Shown here: positions 25,628 to 35,456 of the stretch, one piece after another
How the letters are laid out: each line of letters begins with the position of its first letter
How positions within the stretch are numbered: the stretch's first letter is position 1
Origin: Saprospiraceae bacterium
Lineage (GTDB): Bacteria; Bacteroidota; Bacteroidia; Chitinophagales; Saprospiraceae
DNA: 64,000 bases
Assembly: GCA_016714085.1 (NCBI GenBank)
Contig: JADJNW010000014.1
Location: 62,001-126,000 of the forward strand
Reading direction: 5' to 3'
Notes under the pieces: model-generated
What the model was told of the DNA's origin: nothing
Databases searched by the model: none
The model's input: the letters and a program-made list of their open reading frames with translations, nothing else
Made by a program: the position numbers and the translations under genes

Positions 25628-28117
25628 ATGAAATACACCATCCCCGACATCGCCCGCATTGTGCAGGGCGAATTGTTGCAGAACTCCACCAATTCCACTT
25701 ATATTGAACATCTGCTGCTGGATAGCCGCCAAATTCTTTTTCCGGCTACGGCATTGTTTTTTGCAGTGAAAGGCACGCGCCATAATGCACATGAATTCAT
25801 TTCACAGCTATACGCTGAGGGGGTCAGAAGCTTCGTTATCTCTGAAAAAATTGATCTTAAAAATTATCCAGAAGCCAATTTTATTCTGGTTAGCAATACT
25901 TTAGATGCCTTGCAGGCATTGGCGGCGCATCATCGGCAAAGATTTTATTTGCCTGTGATTGGCATTACTGGCAGCAATGGCAAAACAATTATCAAAGAGT
26001 GGCTATATCAGCTTTTGCGAGAAGATTTTCACATCGTACGGAGTCCGAGAAGTTACAATTCTCAATTTGGTGTACCCTTGTCTGTTTGGCAAATTCAAAC
26101 AGAGCATAATCTTGGCATTTTTGAAGCGGGCATCTCTCAAGTGGGCGAGATGGAGCGGCTCGCGCCAATTGTGCATTGTAATATCGGATTGTTCACAAAC
26201 ATTGGAGAGGCACACGCAGCAGGCTTTCCGAATATAAAGGAAAAAATCCACGAGAAAGCCAAGCTTTTCGAGTTTGCGGATATTATCTTTTATTGCAAAG
26301 ATCATACGCTGATTGCTAATGAAATTGAAAGTTTAAATAAAAAAACTTTCTCCTGGTCACAATCGCAAGATGCCGATTTACGCATCATCCAAATCATCAG
26401 CAACCAGCAACCAGAAGCCAGAAGCCAGACTTCTATCGAAGCCTTTTTTCAAAACGAAAAACACCAAATCGTCATCCCCTTTACGGATGCAGCTTCTATT
26501 GAAAATGCCATCCATTGTTGGGCTATTTTATTGCATTTGGGTATCGAAGCCGAGTCGATTCAACAGCGCATGGCGCATCTGGAGTCAGTAGAAATGCGCC
26601 TGGAGCTGAAGGAAGCGATCAATAATTGCATCCTCGTTAATGATAGCTATAATTCTGATTTGACATCTTTGACTTTAGCCCTAAATTTTTTAGAACAGCA
26701 GCGCAAAAAAGCTCGTCTAACGCTGATTCTATCAGACATTCTGCAAAGCGGCGAGAATCAGGAAACACTTTACTCGAAAGTAGCTCAACTCATTGCAGAG
26801 AAAAAAATCAATCGCTTAATCGCTATTGGCGAAGCCATTGCTATTTTGAAAAATCAATTGCCAAAAAGTATTGAAAGTTGGTTTTTTCCAAGCGCCAATG
26901 CTTTTTTTGAGCAATTTGAGCAATTAAATTTCCAAAACGAAGCCATTTTACTGAAAGGCGCGCGGCAATTTGCTTTCGAGCGGATTGCCAATCGTCTGGC
27001 TTTAAAAGCGCACAAAACAGTACTGGAAATCAATCTTCAAAACTTAACAAGAAATCTTTATTTGTATAGTCGTTATCTCCGTCCAGGGGTACGCACGATG
27101 GCGATGGTAAAAGCAGCAGCGTATGGCAGTGGTGGCGCGGAAGTAGCCCGTTTATTGGAATTTCAAGGCATTGATTATCTTACAGTTGCGTATGCGGATG
27201 AAGGAATTGAACTGCGAAAAGAGGGAATTCACATTCCGATTATGGTCTTGAATCCTGAAGAAGCGAGTTTCGATGCCATGCGCCGCTATCAGCTAGAACC
27301 GGAGATTTATTCTTTGAAGTTGCTCAAAGCTTATGCCCTATTCAGTAAAAACCAAAATGAGAAAACGCTCGATTTTCCAATTCATTTGAAGTTGGAAACC
27401 GGTATGCACCGCTTGGGTTTTTCTGAAAATCAACTCTCAGAATTAATTCACCTTCTGCAAGCACATCCTGAAATTGAAATCAAATCCATTTTTACCCATT
27501 TGGCAGCGAGCGAAGCACCTGAACATGATGTTTTTACAATTGAGCAATTGCAGTTATTTGAAAAAATGTATGAGCAAGTCGTTGAAACGCTCCCTTATCG
27601 GCCCTTGCGCCATGCCTTGAACACAGCTGGCGTGCATCGCTTCCCCGATTGGCAAATGGACATGGTGCGCCTCGGCATTGGTTTGTATGGCTTAGATAAC
27701 TATTCCGAATTCAAAGAGAAATTATTTACCGTTCTTTCCTTAAAAGCAACTATTTCTCAAATTCATGAAGTTAATCCCGGGGAGAGTGTAGGATATGGTC
27801 GGCGTTGGAAAGCAGAAAGACCGTCGCGTATCGGTACAATTTCTATTGGTTACGCCGATGGCTTGAGGCGAGCGGCAGGTAATGGTAAATTCTCGGTCTG
27901 GCTTCATGGGCAGCGAGCTTGTATAGTAGGAACCGTGGCGATGGATATGTGTATGATTGACATTACCGACATTCCACAGGCACGCGAGGGCGATGAAGTT
28001 GAAATATTTGGTGAAAATCTTTCAGTTTGGGAACTGGCAAAAGTGTATGATACGATACCCTTGGAAGTACTTACTATTATATCTGAGAGAGTAAAGCGGG
28101 TCTATGTTCAGGAGTAG
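25628..28117 (+). CDS. murF-alr: MurF-alanine racemase fusion
   Basis: An 829-residue fusion typical of Bacteroidota. The N-terminal half (to about 455) is a Mur ligase, UDP-MurNAc-tripeptide:D-Ala-D-Ala ligase, with the ATP loop GITGSNGKT and the NDSYNSDLTS motif. The C-terminal half is PLP-dependent alanine racemase with Lys495 (AMVKAAAYGSG) and catalytic Tyr723 (SVGYGRRW), then GTVAMDMCMID. It couples production of D-alanine to its use in peptidoglycan. A heptad repeat is translated in frame at about residues 257-268. Confidence 0.95.
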   Translation: MKYTIPDIARIVQGELLQNSTNSTYIEHLLLDSRQILFPATALFFAVKGTRHNAHEFISQLYAEGVRSFVISEKIDLKNYPEANFILVSNTLDALQALAAHHRQRFYLPVIGITGSNGKTIIKEWLYQLLREDFHIVRSPRSYNSQFGVPLSVWQIQTEHNLGIFEAGISQVGEMERLAPIVHCNIGLFTNIGEAHAAGFPNIKEKIHEKAKLFEFADIIFYCKDHTLIANEIESLNKKTFSWSQSQDADLRIIQIISNQQPEARSQTSIEAFFQNEKHQIVIPFTDAASIENAIHCWAILLHLGIEAESIQQRMAHLESVEMRLELKEAINNCILVNDSYNSDLTSLTLALNFLEQQRKKARLTLILSDILQSGENQETLYSKVAQLIAEKKINRLIAIGEAIAILKNQLPKSIESWFFPSANAFFEQFEQLNFQNEAILLKGARQFAFERIANRLALKAHKTVLEINLQNLTRNLYLYSRYLRPGVRTMAMVKAAAYGSGGAEVARLLEFQGIDYLTVAYADEGIELRKEGIHIPIMVLNPEEASFDAMRRYQLEPEIYSLKLLKAYALFSKNQNEKTLDFPIHLKLETGMHRLGFSENQLSELIHLLQAHPEIEIKSIFTHLAASEAPEHDVFTIEQLQLFEKMYEQVVETLPYRPLRHALNTAGVHRFPDWQMDMVRLGIGLYGLDNYSEFKEKLFTVLSLKATISQIHEVNPGESVGYGRRWKAERPSRIGTISIGYADGLRRAAGNGKFSVWLHGQRACIVGTVAMDMCMIDITDIPQAREGDEVEIFGENLSVWELAKVYDTIPLEVLTIISERVKRVYVQE
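26398..26432. repeat. Heptad repeat inside murF
   Basis: Five in-register 7-mers (type ccagcaa, then ccagaag twice) encode part of a polar Asn/Gln/Ser-rich loop around residues 257-268 of MurF-Alr. The frame is kept. The words match those of the atpA-atpG intergenic element. Confidence 0.75.
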
Positions 28118-28128
28118 TATTGCCATTA

Positions 28129-28179
28129 GTTACCTGTAATCTGGGAAGTCCAATCCCCAGTTGACCGATAACAGGTAAC
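28129..28179. repeat. Nested palindrome after murF-alr
   Basis: Perfect outer arms gttacctgt (28129-28137) and acaggtaac (28171-28179) enclose inner arms ctggg (28141-28145) and cccag (28156-28160). It begins 11 bases after the stop and may also act as a terminator. It shares accgataaca with the palindrome at 52399-52446. Confidence 0.65.
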
Positions 28180-28244
28180 ATTAGTTGAACCGTTAACGAA
28201 CTGTCAATAAAGTAAGGCAAGAATAGAAAATGAAACATTATCCT

Positions 28245-28252
28245 TAACTTTG
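28245..28252 (+). promoter_or_regulatory. -7 box of the PPIase cluster
   Basis: TAACTTTG fits TAnnTTTG, 88 bases before the first PPIase ATG at 28341. No clear -33 element. Confidence 0.55.
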
Positions 28253-28340
28253 CAGCGCTTTTTCTGAAGCCTTGATTTTTAAGCAATTAATAAGAGGCTT
28301 TGACGTTTGCTCATTCGAGAATAAAAACAAAATTATAGCC

Positions 28341-30317
28341 ATGAAACCGCGCATTTTCACTTTGATCGCTATACTAGCTGCAGTCCCATATCTTCTGAAA
28401 GCCCAGTTAAAACAGGACGATCCAGTTTTGTTTACTGTTGACAATACGCCAGTGCATCTTTCGGAGTTCAAATATATTTATACCAAAACCAATGGTCAGA
28501 CTGCCGATTTCTCAAAAAAATCACTCCAGGAGTATCTTGATTTATATGTCAAATTTAAACTCAAAGTACAAAGAGCTAAAGAAATGCGACTGGACACGAT
28601 TCCAAGTTTACAAGCGGAATTAGCAGGCTATCGCAAACAATTAGCAGATTCTTATCTGATCGATCGGGAAGTAACTGATAAATTGCTCAAGGAGTTGTAC
28701 GAACGCATCCAACAAGATGTAGATGTGAGTCATATTTTGATGCCTATTGGCACACCGAATACTGTTCCAACGCCAGCAGATACGCTCGCTGCTTACAATA
28801 AGATTATGGAAATTAAGAAGCAGCTGGATAAAGGAGAAGATTTTGCAAGTGTAGCTCGTGAAGCTTCGCAAGACCCTTCGGCAAAGGACAATGGCGGCAA
28901 TATTGGTTGGTTGGCAGCTCCGCTCCCAAATACGTTTTACGATTTTGAAAATGCGATTTATACCCTTTCTCCTGGCAAAGTATCTGCTCCAGTTCGTACC
29001 CGCTTGGGGTATCATTTAGTGAAAGTAAATCAGCGTCGCCCGGCACGAGGCGAGATAGAAGTGGCACATATCTTGGCAAGGGCTGCCAACAGTGATTTTG
29101 ATGCTGCAAAGATAAAAATCGATGCACTTTATGCTGAATTGCAACAACCCGGAGCTAATTTTGAGCAAATCGCTTCCGAAAAATCGGACGATGAAATTAC
29201 TAAAGCCCGTGGCGGTTATCTCGGCATTTTTGGCATTGGCCGCTATGAAAGAGGTTTTGAAGATGCTGCTTTTGCCATTGAAAAAGATGGACAATTCTCT
29301 CCGCCAACTCGTACCAGCATTGGTTGGCATATCATCAAGCGCATTACCAAGCGAAGCATACAACCTTTTGATGTAGAAAAGAGTCGTTTAGAAGCTAAAA
29401 TCAAGCAAGATAGTCGCTTTGAACAAGCACGCGTGGCAATGTTGGAACGCATCCGCAGAGATAATAATTTCAAGGAAGACCTAGCAGTATTACAAAGTTT
29501 TATCGCCGCGCAGGATAGTGTTGGTTTTTTTACTTTTAAATGGAAAGGAAGCGAAGAAGGTGCTGATAAAGTTCTCTTTACTTTGGGCAAAGACACAAAA
29601 GCAACCATCGGCGAATTTGCTGATTTTCTTGCTCGTTCTTCCAGCAATCGGATTCGATTGAAAGACCAGGGTGTTGCAGCAGCCGTCAATAGTTTGTACT
29701 CTGAATTTGTAAATGACGTTTGTCTGCATTTTGAAGAATCTCAATTGGAAGTTAAATATCCTGAATTCAAAGCCTTGATGCGTGAATACGAAGAAGGTAT
29801 TTTGCTTTTTGAGGCTACCAAAATTGTAGTTTGGGATAAAGCATCACAAGATACAATTGGCTTGGAAAAATTCCATGAAAAGGAAAAAGAGCGCTATAAA
29901 TGGGACGAACGCGCTGTTATTACTACTTTCAAGGTAGCAGCAAGTGCGCGTAAAATCAATAATGAAATCCGAAATTATGCGGTAATACGTTCCCCCGAAG
30001 AGGTTCTAAATAAGTACAATACTGCGGATTCAATAATCGTAACGATCGAAGAGAAAACTGTGGAGCGGAAACCTGGCGTCAATGCTGTTTGGAAAGAAAA
30101 TGAAGTGGGTCGGCCACAATTAAATCGCGATGGAACTACGGTGTTTGAAAAAGTAATGAAAGTCATTCCTCCGGGATTGAAAACGCTCAAAGAAGCTCGT
30201 GGTTATATAATCGCGGATTACCAGGATTATTTGGAACAGCAATGGGTAGAGCAATTGCGCAAAGAATATAAAGTATCCGTGAATCAAAAAATCCTGGATA
30301 GTCTTATAAAGGCTTAA
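28341..30317 (+). CDS. Exported PpiC-type peptidyl-prolyl isomerase with two parvulin domains
   Basis: A 658-residue periplasmic protein with a signal peptide (IFTLIAILAAVPYLLKA then Q). After an N-terminal SurA-like helical region it has two parvulin (rotamase) domains, about 125-225 (VSHILMPIG, then DNGGNIGWL) and about 240-340 (VAHILAR, GGYLGIFG), followed by a long helical C-terminal part. Likely a chaperone for outer-membrane proteins. The start at 28341 is preferred because it begins the signal peptide; the open frame extends to a TTG at 28272. First gene of a three-gene PPIase cluster. Confidence 0.88.
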   Translation: MKPRIFTLIAILAAVPYLLKAQLKQDDPVLFTVDNTPVHLSEFKYIYTKTNGQTADFSKKSLQEYLDLYVKFKLKVQRAKEMRLDTIPSLQAELAGYRKQLADSYLIDREVTDKLLKELYERIQQDVDVSHILMPIGTPNTVPTPADTLAAYNKIMEIKKQLDKGEDFASVAREASQDPSAKDNGGNIGWLAAPLPNTFYDFENAIYTLSPGKVSAPVRTRLGYHLVKVNQRRPARGEIEVAHILARAANSDFDAAKIKIDALYAELQQPGANFEQIASEKSDDEITKARGGYLGIFGIGRYERGFEDAAFAIEKDGQFSPPTRTSIGWHIIKRITKRSIQPFDVEKSRLEAKIKQDSRFEQARVAMLERIRRDNNFKEDLAVLQSFIAAQDSVGFFTFKWKGSEEGADKVLFTLGKDTKATIGEFADFLARSSSNRIRLKDQGVAAAVNSLYSEFVNDVCLHFEESQLEVKYPEFKALMREYEEGILLFEATKIVVWDKASQDTIGLEKFHEKEKERYKWDERAVITTFKVAASARKINNEIRNYAVIRSPEEVLNKYNTADSIIVTIEEKTVERKPGVNAVWKENEVGRPQLNRDGTTVFEKVMKVIPPGLKTLKEARGYIIADYQDYLEQQWVEQLRKEYKVSVNQKILDSLIKA

Positions 30318-30342
30318 AGTGAGTGCGATGATAGGCAGGAAG

Positions 30343-31197
30343 ATGCGTATAAAATTCTTATGGCTGATTTTATCAGGAATCTTATTCTTGGCGGCTTGCC
30401 AATTAATAAATAAGGAAGATGCAGATAATCGCCTTTTGGCAAAAGTGCATAATAAGACGCTTTATCTTTCTGAAATGGACGGGATGTTTCCAGATGGCAC
30501 CACGTCGCAAGATAGTTCGCTCATTATCAAAGCTTTCGCAGAAAGATGGGTGAGAGAAGCATTGTTGTTGTATGAAGCGGAAAAAAACATTCCCAGCGAT
30601 TTGAATATTGACAAATTGGTGCGTGATTATCGTGCTTCCTTGGTGCGACACAATTACGAAAAAATTATGGTAGAACAGTTACTCGATTCTACCGTAACGA
30701 CCGATGAACTCTTGGAGTTTTATAATCGATATCAAGAGCAATATCAATTAGAAGGCCCAATTGTCCGGTGTTATTTTGTAAAAATACCTTTATCAGCGCC
30801 GGGTTTGGACGGATTTCGTAGTCTTTGGAATAATAGCGCTAAGCAGGAAAGTTATTTGCAGTTGGTGGATTATTGTGCTCAAAATGCTAATGCACATTTG
30901 CTGGAAGAAGATGCATGGTATCGCATAGAAGATATCGCAGCCGAATTTCCATCAGGGGTCATTTCCACTACCAATGTATCAAAACGAGAAGTGGCGCATC
31001 GGGATGGGGATTATCAATATTTTTTGAAAATTTTTGAGATCAAAAACCAAAATGAGATAGCGCCGCTTTCCTTTGTGGAAGGCGAAATCAGGAAAGCAAT
31101 TCTCCGTAATCGCAAGATTAAACTTTTGGAAGATAAAAAAGAAGAAATGTACGAATTGGAATTGCGTCGCAATAATATCCAAATTTATACGCAATAA
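30343..31197 (+). CDS. Lipoprotein related to the SurA N-terminal domain
   Basis: A 284-residue predicted lipoprotein: hydrophobic N-terminus and lipobox LAAC. The body is helical and resembles the chaperone part of PpiC/SurA proteins (LAKVHNKTLYLSEMDGMFPDG, then IIKAFAERWVREALLLYEAE), but no complete parvulin domain is visible. It lies between two PPIase genes with 25 and 15 base gaps, which points to a joint role in outer-membrane protein folding. Upstream in-frame starts at 30319 (GTG) and 30328 exist; 30343 gives the best signal sequence. Confidence 0.75.
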   Translation: MRIKFLWLILSGILFLAACQLINKEDADNRLLAKVHNKTLYLSEMDGMFPDGTTSQDSSLIIKAFAERWVREALLLYEAEKNIPSDLNIDKLVRDYRASLVRHNYEKIMVEQLLDSTVTTDELLEFYNRYQEQYQLEGPIVRCYFVKIPLSAPGLDGFRSLWNNSAKQESYLQLVDYCAQNANAHLLEEDAWYRIEDIAAEFPSGVISTTNVSKREVAHRDGDYQYFLKIFEIKNQNEIAPLSFVEGEIRKAILRNRKIKLLEDKKEEMYELELRRNNIQIYTQ

Positions 31198-31212
31198 CTT
31201 CAAATACGAGAT

Positions 31213-32571
31213 ATGAAAAAACTGATCGTTGTTCTTGGTATGCTATTGGCAGGTTTGAGTATGATGGCTCAGCGCTCTGTGATTGATAAAGTAATAGCCA
31301 AGGTGGGTGGAGAGTTGTTATTGTTGTCTGAAGTAGAAGAACAGTATGCTTATATGGCTTCTGAAAATCCTAATTTGCCGCCAGAGGCTCGTTGCAATAT
31401 CATTGATGGTTTGATGACGGCCAAACTTTTGCTAAACCAGGCGAAATTGGATAGCGTAGAAGTGAGCGATGACGACGTTGAAACGCAGTTGAATGCTCGT
31501 ATCGATCGTATTCTTGCATATATGGGTGGCGACGAATCGCAATTTGAAGCTTATTATGGTCAGAGTATCAATGAGATGAAAGAGCAAAACCGGGAAGACC
31601 TGCGAAATCAGATCATGGTAGAACGGATGCGTAGCCAAATTATGAAAGATGTTACAGTAACCCCCTCGGAAGTGAAGCAATTTTTTCAAAATATTCCTAA
31701 AGATAGCTTGCCGTATTTCAACTCAGAGGTAGAAATCCGCGAAATTGTGTACAAACCCAAAGTAAACGCCGAGGAACGCCAAAAATCAATTGATAAACTG
31801 ACAGAACTGCGTCGACGCATTGTAGAGGGAGGGGAAGACTTTGCAGCATTGGCTCAAAAATTTTCTGATGACGGTGGCTCTGCGAGATTAGGTGGCGATT
31901 TGGGTTGGGCCAAACGAGGCAAATTCGTGCCAGAATTTGAGGCAACTGCTTATAATCTTGAAAAAGATCAATTGTCTGAAATAGTAGAAAGTGATTTCGG
32001 GTTTCATTTGATCCAATTGCTGGAGCGTCGTGGTAATTCGATTCACGTACGTCATATCCTCATCAAACCAGAAATTACCGATGAAGACTTGGAACTTGCA
32101 AAAGCACATTTGGATTCTGTTCGAACACTCATTGTAAAAGATTCTCTTTCTTTTTCGATAGCGGTAAAGCGCTTTTCGGATGAAAATACCCAAAGCTACA
32201 ACAACGATGGTCGAATCGTCAACCCGGCAACCGGCAATACTTTCTTTGAAATCGGCGATCTTGATCCTGATATTTATTTTACAATAGATACAATGGATGT
32301 GGGAGCGATCTCTGATCCATTTGAGTTTAAAGACCCAATTGGGGAGTCCTATTTCCGTATTGTGCTGCTTCAATCCCGCACGGCACCGCACAAAGCGAGC
32401 CTTGAACTTGATTATTCTAAAATCCAAAAAGCGGCTATTGAAGCTAAGAAAAATGAATTTATCACTAATTGGGTAATAGATAAAATGGAAGGCACTTTCG
32501 TCTCTTTTGATCCAGCGTATCAGAGTTGCAAGGCCTTGGAAAAATGGCTGGATAAAAATATAAGGCCATGA
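31213..32571 (+). CDS. SurA-like periplasmic chaperone/PPIase
   Basis: A 452-residue protein with a signal peptide (IVVLGMLLAGLSMMAQ), a SurA N-terminal domain (VIDKVIAKVGGELLLLSEVEEQ) and two parvulin repeats, about 175-270 (GGDLGWAKRGKFVPEFE) and about 278-375 (HVRHILIKPEI). The order and size are those of SurA. It would escort beta-barrel proteins across the periplasm. Third and last gene of the PPIase cluster. Confidence 0.9.
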   Translation: MKKLIVVLGMLLAGLSMMAQRSVIDKVIAKVGGELLLLSEVEEQYAYMASENPNLPPEARCNIIDGLMTAKLLLNQAKLDSVEVSDDDVETQLNARIDRILAYMGGDESQFEAYYGQSINEMKEQNREDLRNQIMVERMRSQIMKDVTVTPSEVKQFFQNIPKDSLPYFNSEVEIREIVYKPKVNAEERQKSIDKLTELRRRIVEGGEDFAALAQKFSDDGGSARLGGDLGWAKRGKFVPEFEATAYNLEKDQLSEIVESDFGFHLIQLLERRGNSIHVRHILIKPEITDEDLELAKAHLDSVRTLIVKDSLSFSIAVKRFSDENTQSYNNDGRIVNPATGNTFFEIGDLDPDIYFTIDTMDVGAISDPFEFKDPIGESYFRIVLLQSRTAPHKASLELDYSKIQKAAIEAKKNEFITNWVIDKMEGTFVSFDPAYQSCKALEKWLDKNIRP

Positions 32572-32912
32572 GGTCTTTGCAAAATTCAATGCGGACAGAA
32601 GAGTCAAATTTTGCAAATCCTGCCAATTCTAAGATGGCACTCCATTGCTATGATTTCATCATATCTGATGCATTGCATTAGAAAAGAAAAGAATGTAATT
32701 TTGTCTTCACCTTGAGCGTTTTAAATCTTAAAGAATCCTGTTAGTTGACAGATGCAGGTTGTTATTATTTTGTTAAAAACGATTTTGACGCTATTTGTGC
32801 CAAACAATTCACCTCAAAACCATATCTTTATAGAATTGTTGTCGTTATATTAGCAACTCGACTTTGGAATTTGACAGAAATGCTTTCCTTCACGACTATA
32901 AAACGTAAACTT
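32572..32912. other. Leader region of the C-terminal processing protease
   Basis: About 340 bases with no separate gene; the protease frame stays open back to a TTG at 32745, but that part reads unlike a signal sequence. It holds the promoter at 32673-32703. Confidence 0.5.
32673..32703 (+). promoter_or_regulatory. Promoter of the C-terminal processing protease
   Basis: TTG (32673-32675), 20 bases, TAATTTTG (32696-32703): full Bacteroidota promoter match. Confidence 0.65.
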
Positions 32913-35012
32913 ATGAAGTTGAGAGGACCGATCTTCTTCTCTGTGCTATTGATTACACTATTGGTAGCAGCATTTTATCCAAGAGTGGATAGCGAACAAA
33001 AAGATGCATTATTAATGCTTTCTGTTTTGAAGGTTATGGGGCAATTGCATTACCAACCTCAACAGTTAGATGATAATTTTTCCCAAAAAGTATTCGACCT
33101 TTATTTGGATCGCATTGATAGTGATCGTCGATTTTTGACTCAAAAAGACATTAAACAACTCGAAAAATATAAGACGCTGCTGGATGATGAAGCGATGGCA
33201 GGGAATTTCGATTTTTTCAATACTTCGCTAGATTTGCTTACAAAAGGTATCGAAAAAACGCAGGGTTACTATCGTGAAATTCTAGCTCAGCCTTTCGATC
33301 TTAACAAAGACGAATCTATTGAATTAGATAGCGACAAACGTGATTTCGCTAAAAATGATGCCGATCTGAAAGAATACTGGCGTCGTTATTTAAAATATGA
33401 TGTCATAAACCGAGTAACGGATGCGCTGGAAGCACAAAAACAAGCGGGAGAGCAAGGAGAACAAAAATCCGTTGAACAACTCGAAAAAGAGGCACGCACG
33501 AAAGTAAAAGAAGCCTACGACAGTGGATTTGAGCGTTTGATAAAAACGAAGCGTAATAGACGTCTCAGCGCTTATTTGGATGCGGTTACCAATATTTTTG
33601 ACCCTCATTCCGGCTATTTTGAGCCTTACGACAAGCAGAACTTCGACCTTTCGGTGAATGGAAGGCTGGAAGGTATTGGCGCCCGGTTAGGTCAAGCCGG
33701 TGATTATGTGAAGATAGCTTCTATTGTAGTAGGAGGTCCCGCTTGGAAAACAAAGGAATTACAAGAAAATGACTTGGTTATCAAGGTTACGCAAGGCGAT
33801 GGAGAACCTAAAGATGTGACGGGGATGCAAGTGGATGAGGTGGTACAATTGATACGTGGACCAAAGGGTACGAAAGTAAAGTTGACCGTCAAGCGCTCCG
33901 ATGGAGTTGTGAAAGATATTCCTATTATTCGGGATGTAATCGTTTTTGAAGAAACTTTTGCAAAGTCGCTTATTTTGGATGGTACAACGCCCAATGAAAA
34001 GATTGGTTATATCAATCTGCCAAGTTTTTATAGCGATTATGAAAATGAAACAGGGCATAACTGCTCGGAAGATGTTGCGAAAGAAATCGAAAAGCTGAAG
34101 GCAGAAAATGTGAGCGGCATTATCCTTGATCTGCGCAACAATGGTGGCGGATACTTGCATGAAGTAGTGAATATGTCAGGTTTGTTTATCGAAAAAGGTC
34201 CAATTGTGCAAGTAAAATCAAGAGGATTAAGAACAGAAATCAAGGAAGATGAAGATCCTAGGGTTCAGTACAATGGGCCGCTGGTTGTGATGGTGAATAA
34301 TTATAGCGCATCTGCCTCTGAAATTCTTGCAGCAGCAATGCAAGATTATGGACGTGCCATTATTGTAGGTAGCAAATCTACCTTTGGGAAAGGTACCGTT
34401 CAGCGCTTTGTTGACCTAGATAGATTGATCGTTGGGCATGAGGAAATTAAACCGATGGGCGAGGTGAAACTTACTATTCAGAAATATTATCGGGTAGATG
34501 GTGGCTCCGTACAACTAAAGGGCGTGACACCGGATATAACATTACCGGATATCTATCAATTCGTGGAAGTAGGTGAAAAAGATTATGAATACCCTTTGGC
34601 ATGGACAGAAATAGAAAAGCTTGATTATCAACAAGATGTATTCAAAATCAACAATATTGACAAGATTAAAACCAATAGCCAAAAGCGCATTGCGGATAAT
34701 CAGATTTTCCAAAAAATTGTTGATCACGCCAAAGTTTTAGAGCAGCAGCGCAGCCAAACGAACTATCCGTTGAGCCTGGAAAAATACACTTCTTTAGCAG
34801 AAAGCAGAGATGCACAATCAAAAGCATTCAACGAACTGTTCAAAAATAGCGTAAACACAGGTGTTGTGAATACCCCTATGGATGTAGCAGTGCTTAATGC
34901 AGATGAAACCGCTAAAGCTCGCAATGAAGAGTTTATCAAAACGGTATCGAAGGATATGCATGTCTATGAAACTATCCGAATCATGCACGATTTAATCAGA
35001 ATGAATAATTAA
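32913..35012 (+). CDS. prc: Tail-specific (C-terminal processing) protease, S41 family
   Basis: A 699-residue periplasmic serine protease with a signal-anchor (GPIFFSVLLITLLVAAF), an N-terminal helical domain, a PDZ domain (about 245-330, with RLGQAGDYVKIASIVVGGPA) and the S41 catalytic core. The Ser/Lys dyad lies in NNYSASASEILAAA and SKSTFGKGTVQ, and LDLRNNGGG is the oxyanion region. A DUF3340-like C-terminal helical extension is present, as in E. coli Prc. The ATG at 32913 is chosen for the signal sequence; 32880 is an alternative. Confidence 0.9.
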   Translation: MKLRGPIFFSVLLITLLVAAFYPRVDSEQKDALLMLSVLKVMGQLHYQPQQLDDNFSQKVFDLYLDRIDSDRRFLTQKDIKQLEKYKTLLDDEAMAGNFDFFNTSLDLLTKGIEKTQGYYREILAQPFDLNKDESIELDSDKRDFAKNDADLKEYWRRYLKYDVINRVTDALEAQKQAGEQGEQKSVEQLEKEARTKVKEAYDSGFERLIKTKRNRRLSAYLDAVTNIFDPHSGYFEPYDKQNFDLSVNGRLEGIGARLGQAGDYVKIASIVVGGPAWKTKELQENDLVIKVTQGDGEPKDVTGMQVDEVVQLIRGPKGTKVKLTVKRSDGVVKDIPIIRDVIVFEETFAKSLILDGTTPNEKIGYINLPSFYSDYENETGHNCSEDVAKEIEKLKAENVSGIILDLRNNGGGYLHEVVNMSGLFIEKGPIVQVKSRGLRTEIKEDEDPRVQYNGPLVVMVNNYSASASEILAAAMQDYGRAIIVGSKSTFGKGTVQRFVDLDRLIVGHEEIKPMGEVKLTIQKYYRVDGGSVQLKGVTPDITLPDIYQFVEVGEKDYEYPLAWTEIEKLDYQQDVFKINNIDKIKTNSQKRIADNQIFQKIVDHAKVLEQQRSQTNYPLSLEKYTSLAESRDAQSKAFNELFKNSVNTGVVNTPMDVAVLNADETAKARNEEFIKTVSKDMHVYETIRIMHDLIRMNN

Positions 35013-35034
35013 TTCTTGGAACATAATACAAAAA

Positions 35035-35068
35035 GACCTCTTGTGCGCATTTGTACAAGAGGTTTTTT
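35035..35068 (+). terminator. Rho-independent terminator after prc
   Basis: Perfect 9-bp stem acctcttgt (35036-35044) and acaagaggt (35055-35063), followed by six T. Confidence 0.85.
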
Positions 35069-35456
35069 GTTTTGCAGCTTTTAGATATTATTATATTACT
35101 TATGCTATAACGACACATAAGCTATAAAAGCGACCCACGGCCTCCTGTTCTTTTTGCTCACTCTCCATTTTAGATATTTAACAGGGTAAGGTTTAATTTG
35201 TTCTACGGATGTCCAAAATGCCAGGGTTACATTCGATTGAATAGGAATCAAATGCTCCATGCTTTGCACTTTATGCCAAGAGCAGGATTGGTAAGTCCTA
35301 ATCATAGAGATAATCTGTCAGGTTTGGTTTTTAAGTTTATTCCCTTTTTTAACTTCAGATAGAATTTATTTTACACTCTTTTTCTAATAGTAAATCTTTA
35401 TCGGATTTAACCTTTTAGCACTGTGCAGCCCGTTTTTTTGGCAAAAACATAAAGTT
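35069..35456. other. Intergenic region before the FG-GAP protein
   Basis: Nearly 390 bases after the terminator. The only open frame is a 66-codon minus-strand one (35105-35305) whose translation I do not recognise and for which there is no supporting signal. No RNA gene seen. Confidence 0.4.

Noticed and set aside
35105..35305. Minus-strand open frame of 66 codons in the gap after prc
   Set aside because: No recognisable motif, no promoter box, and composition like intergenic DNA.
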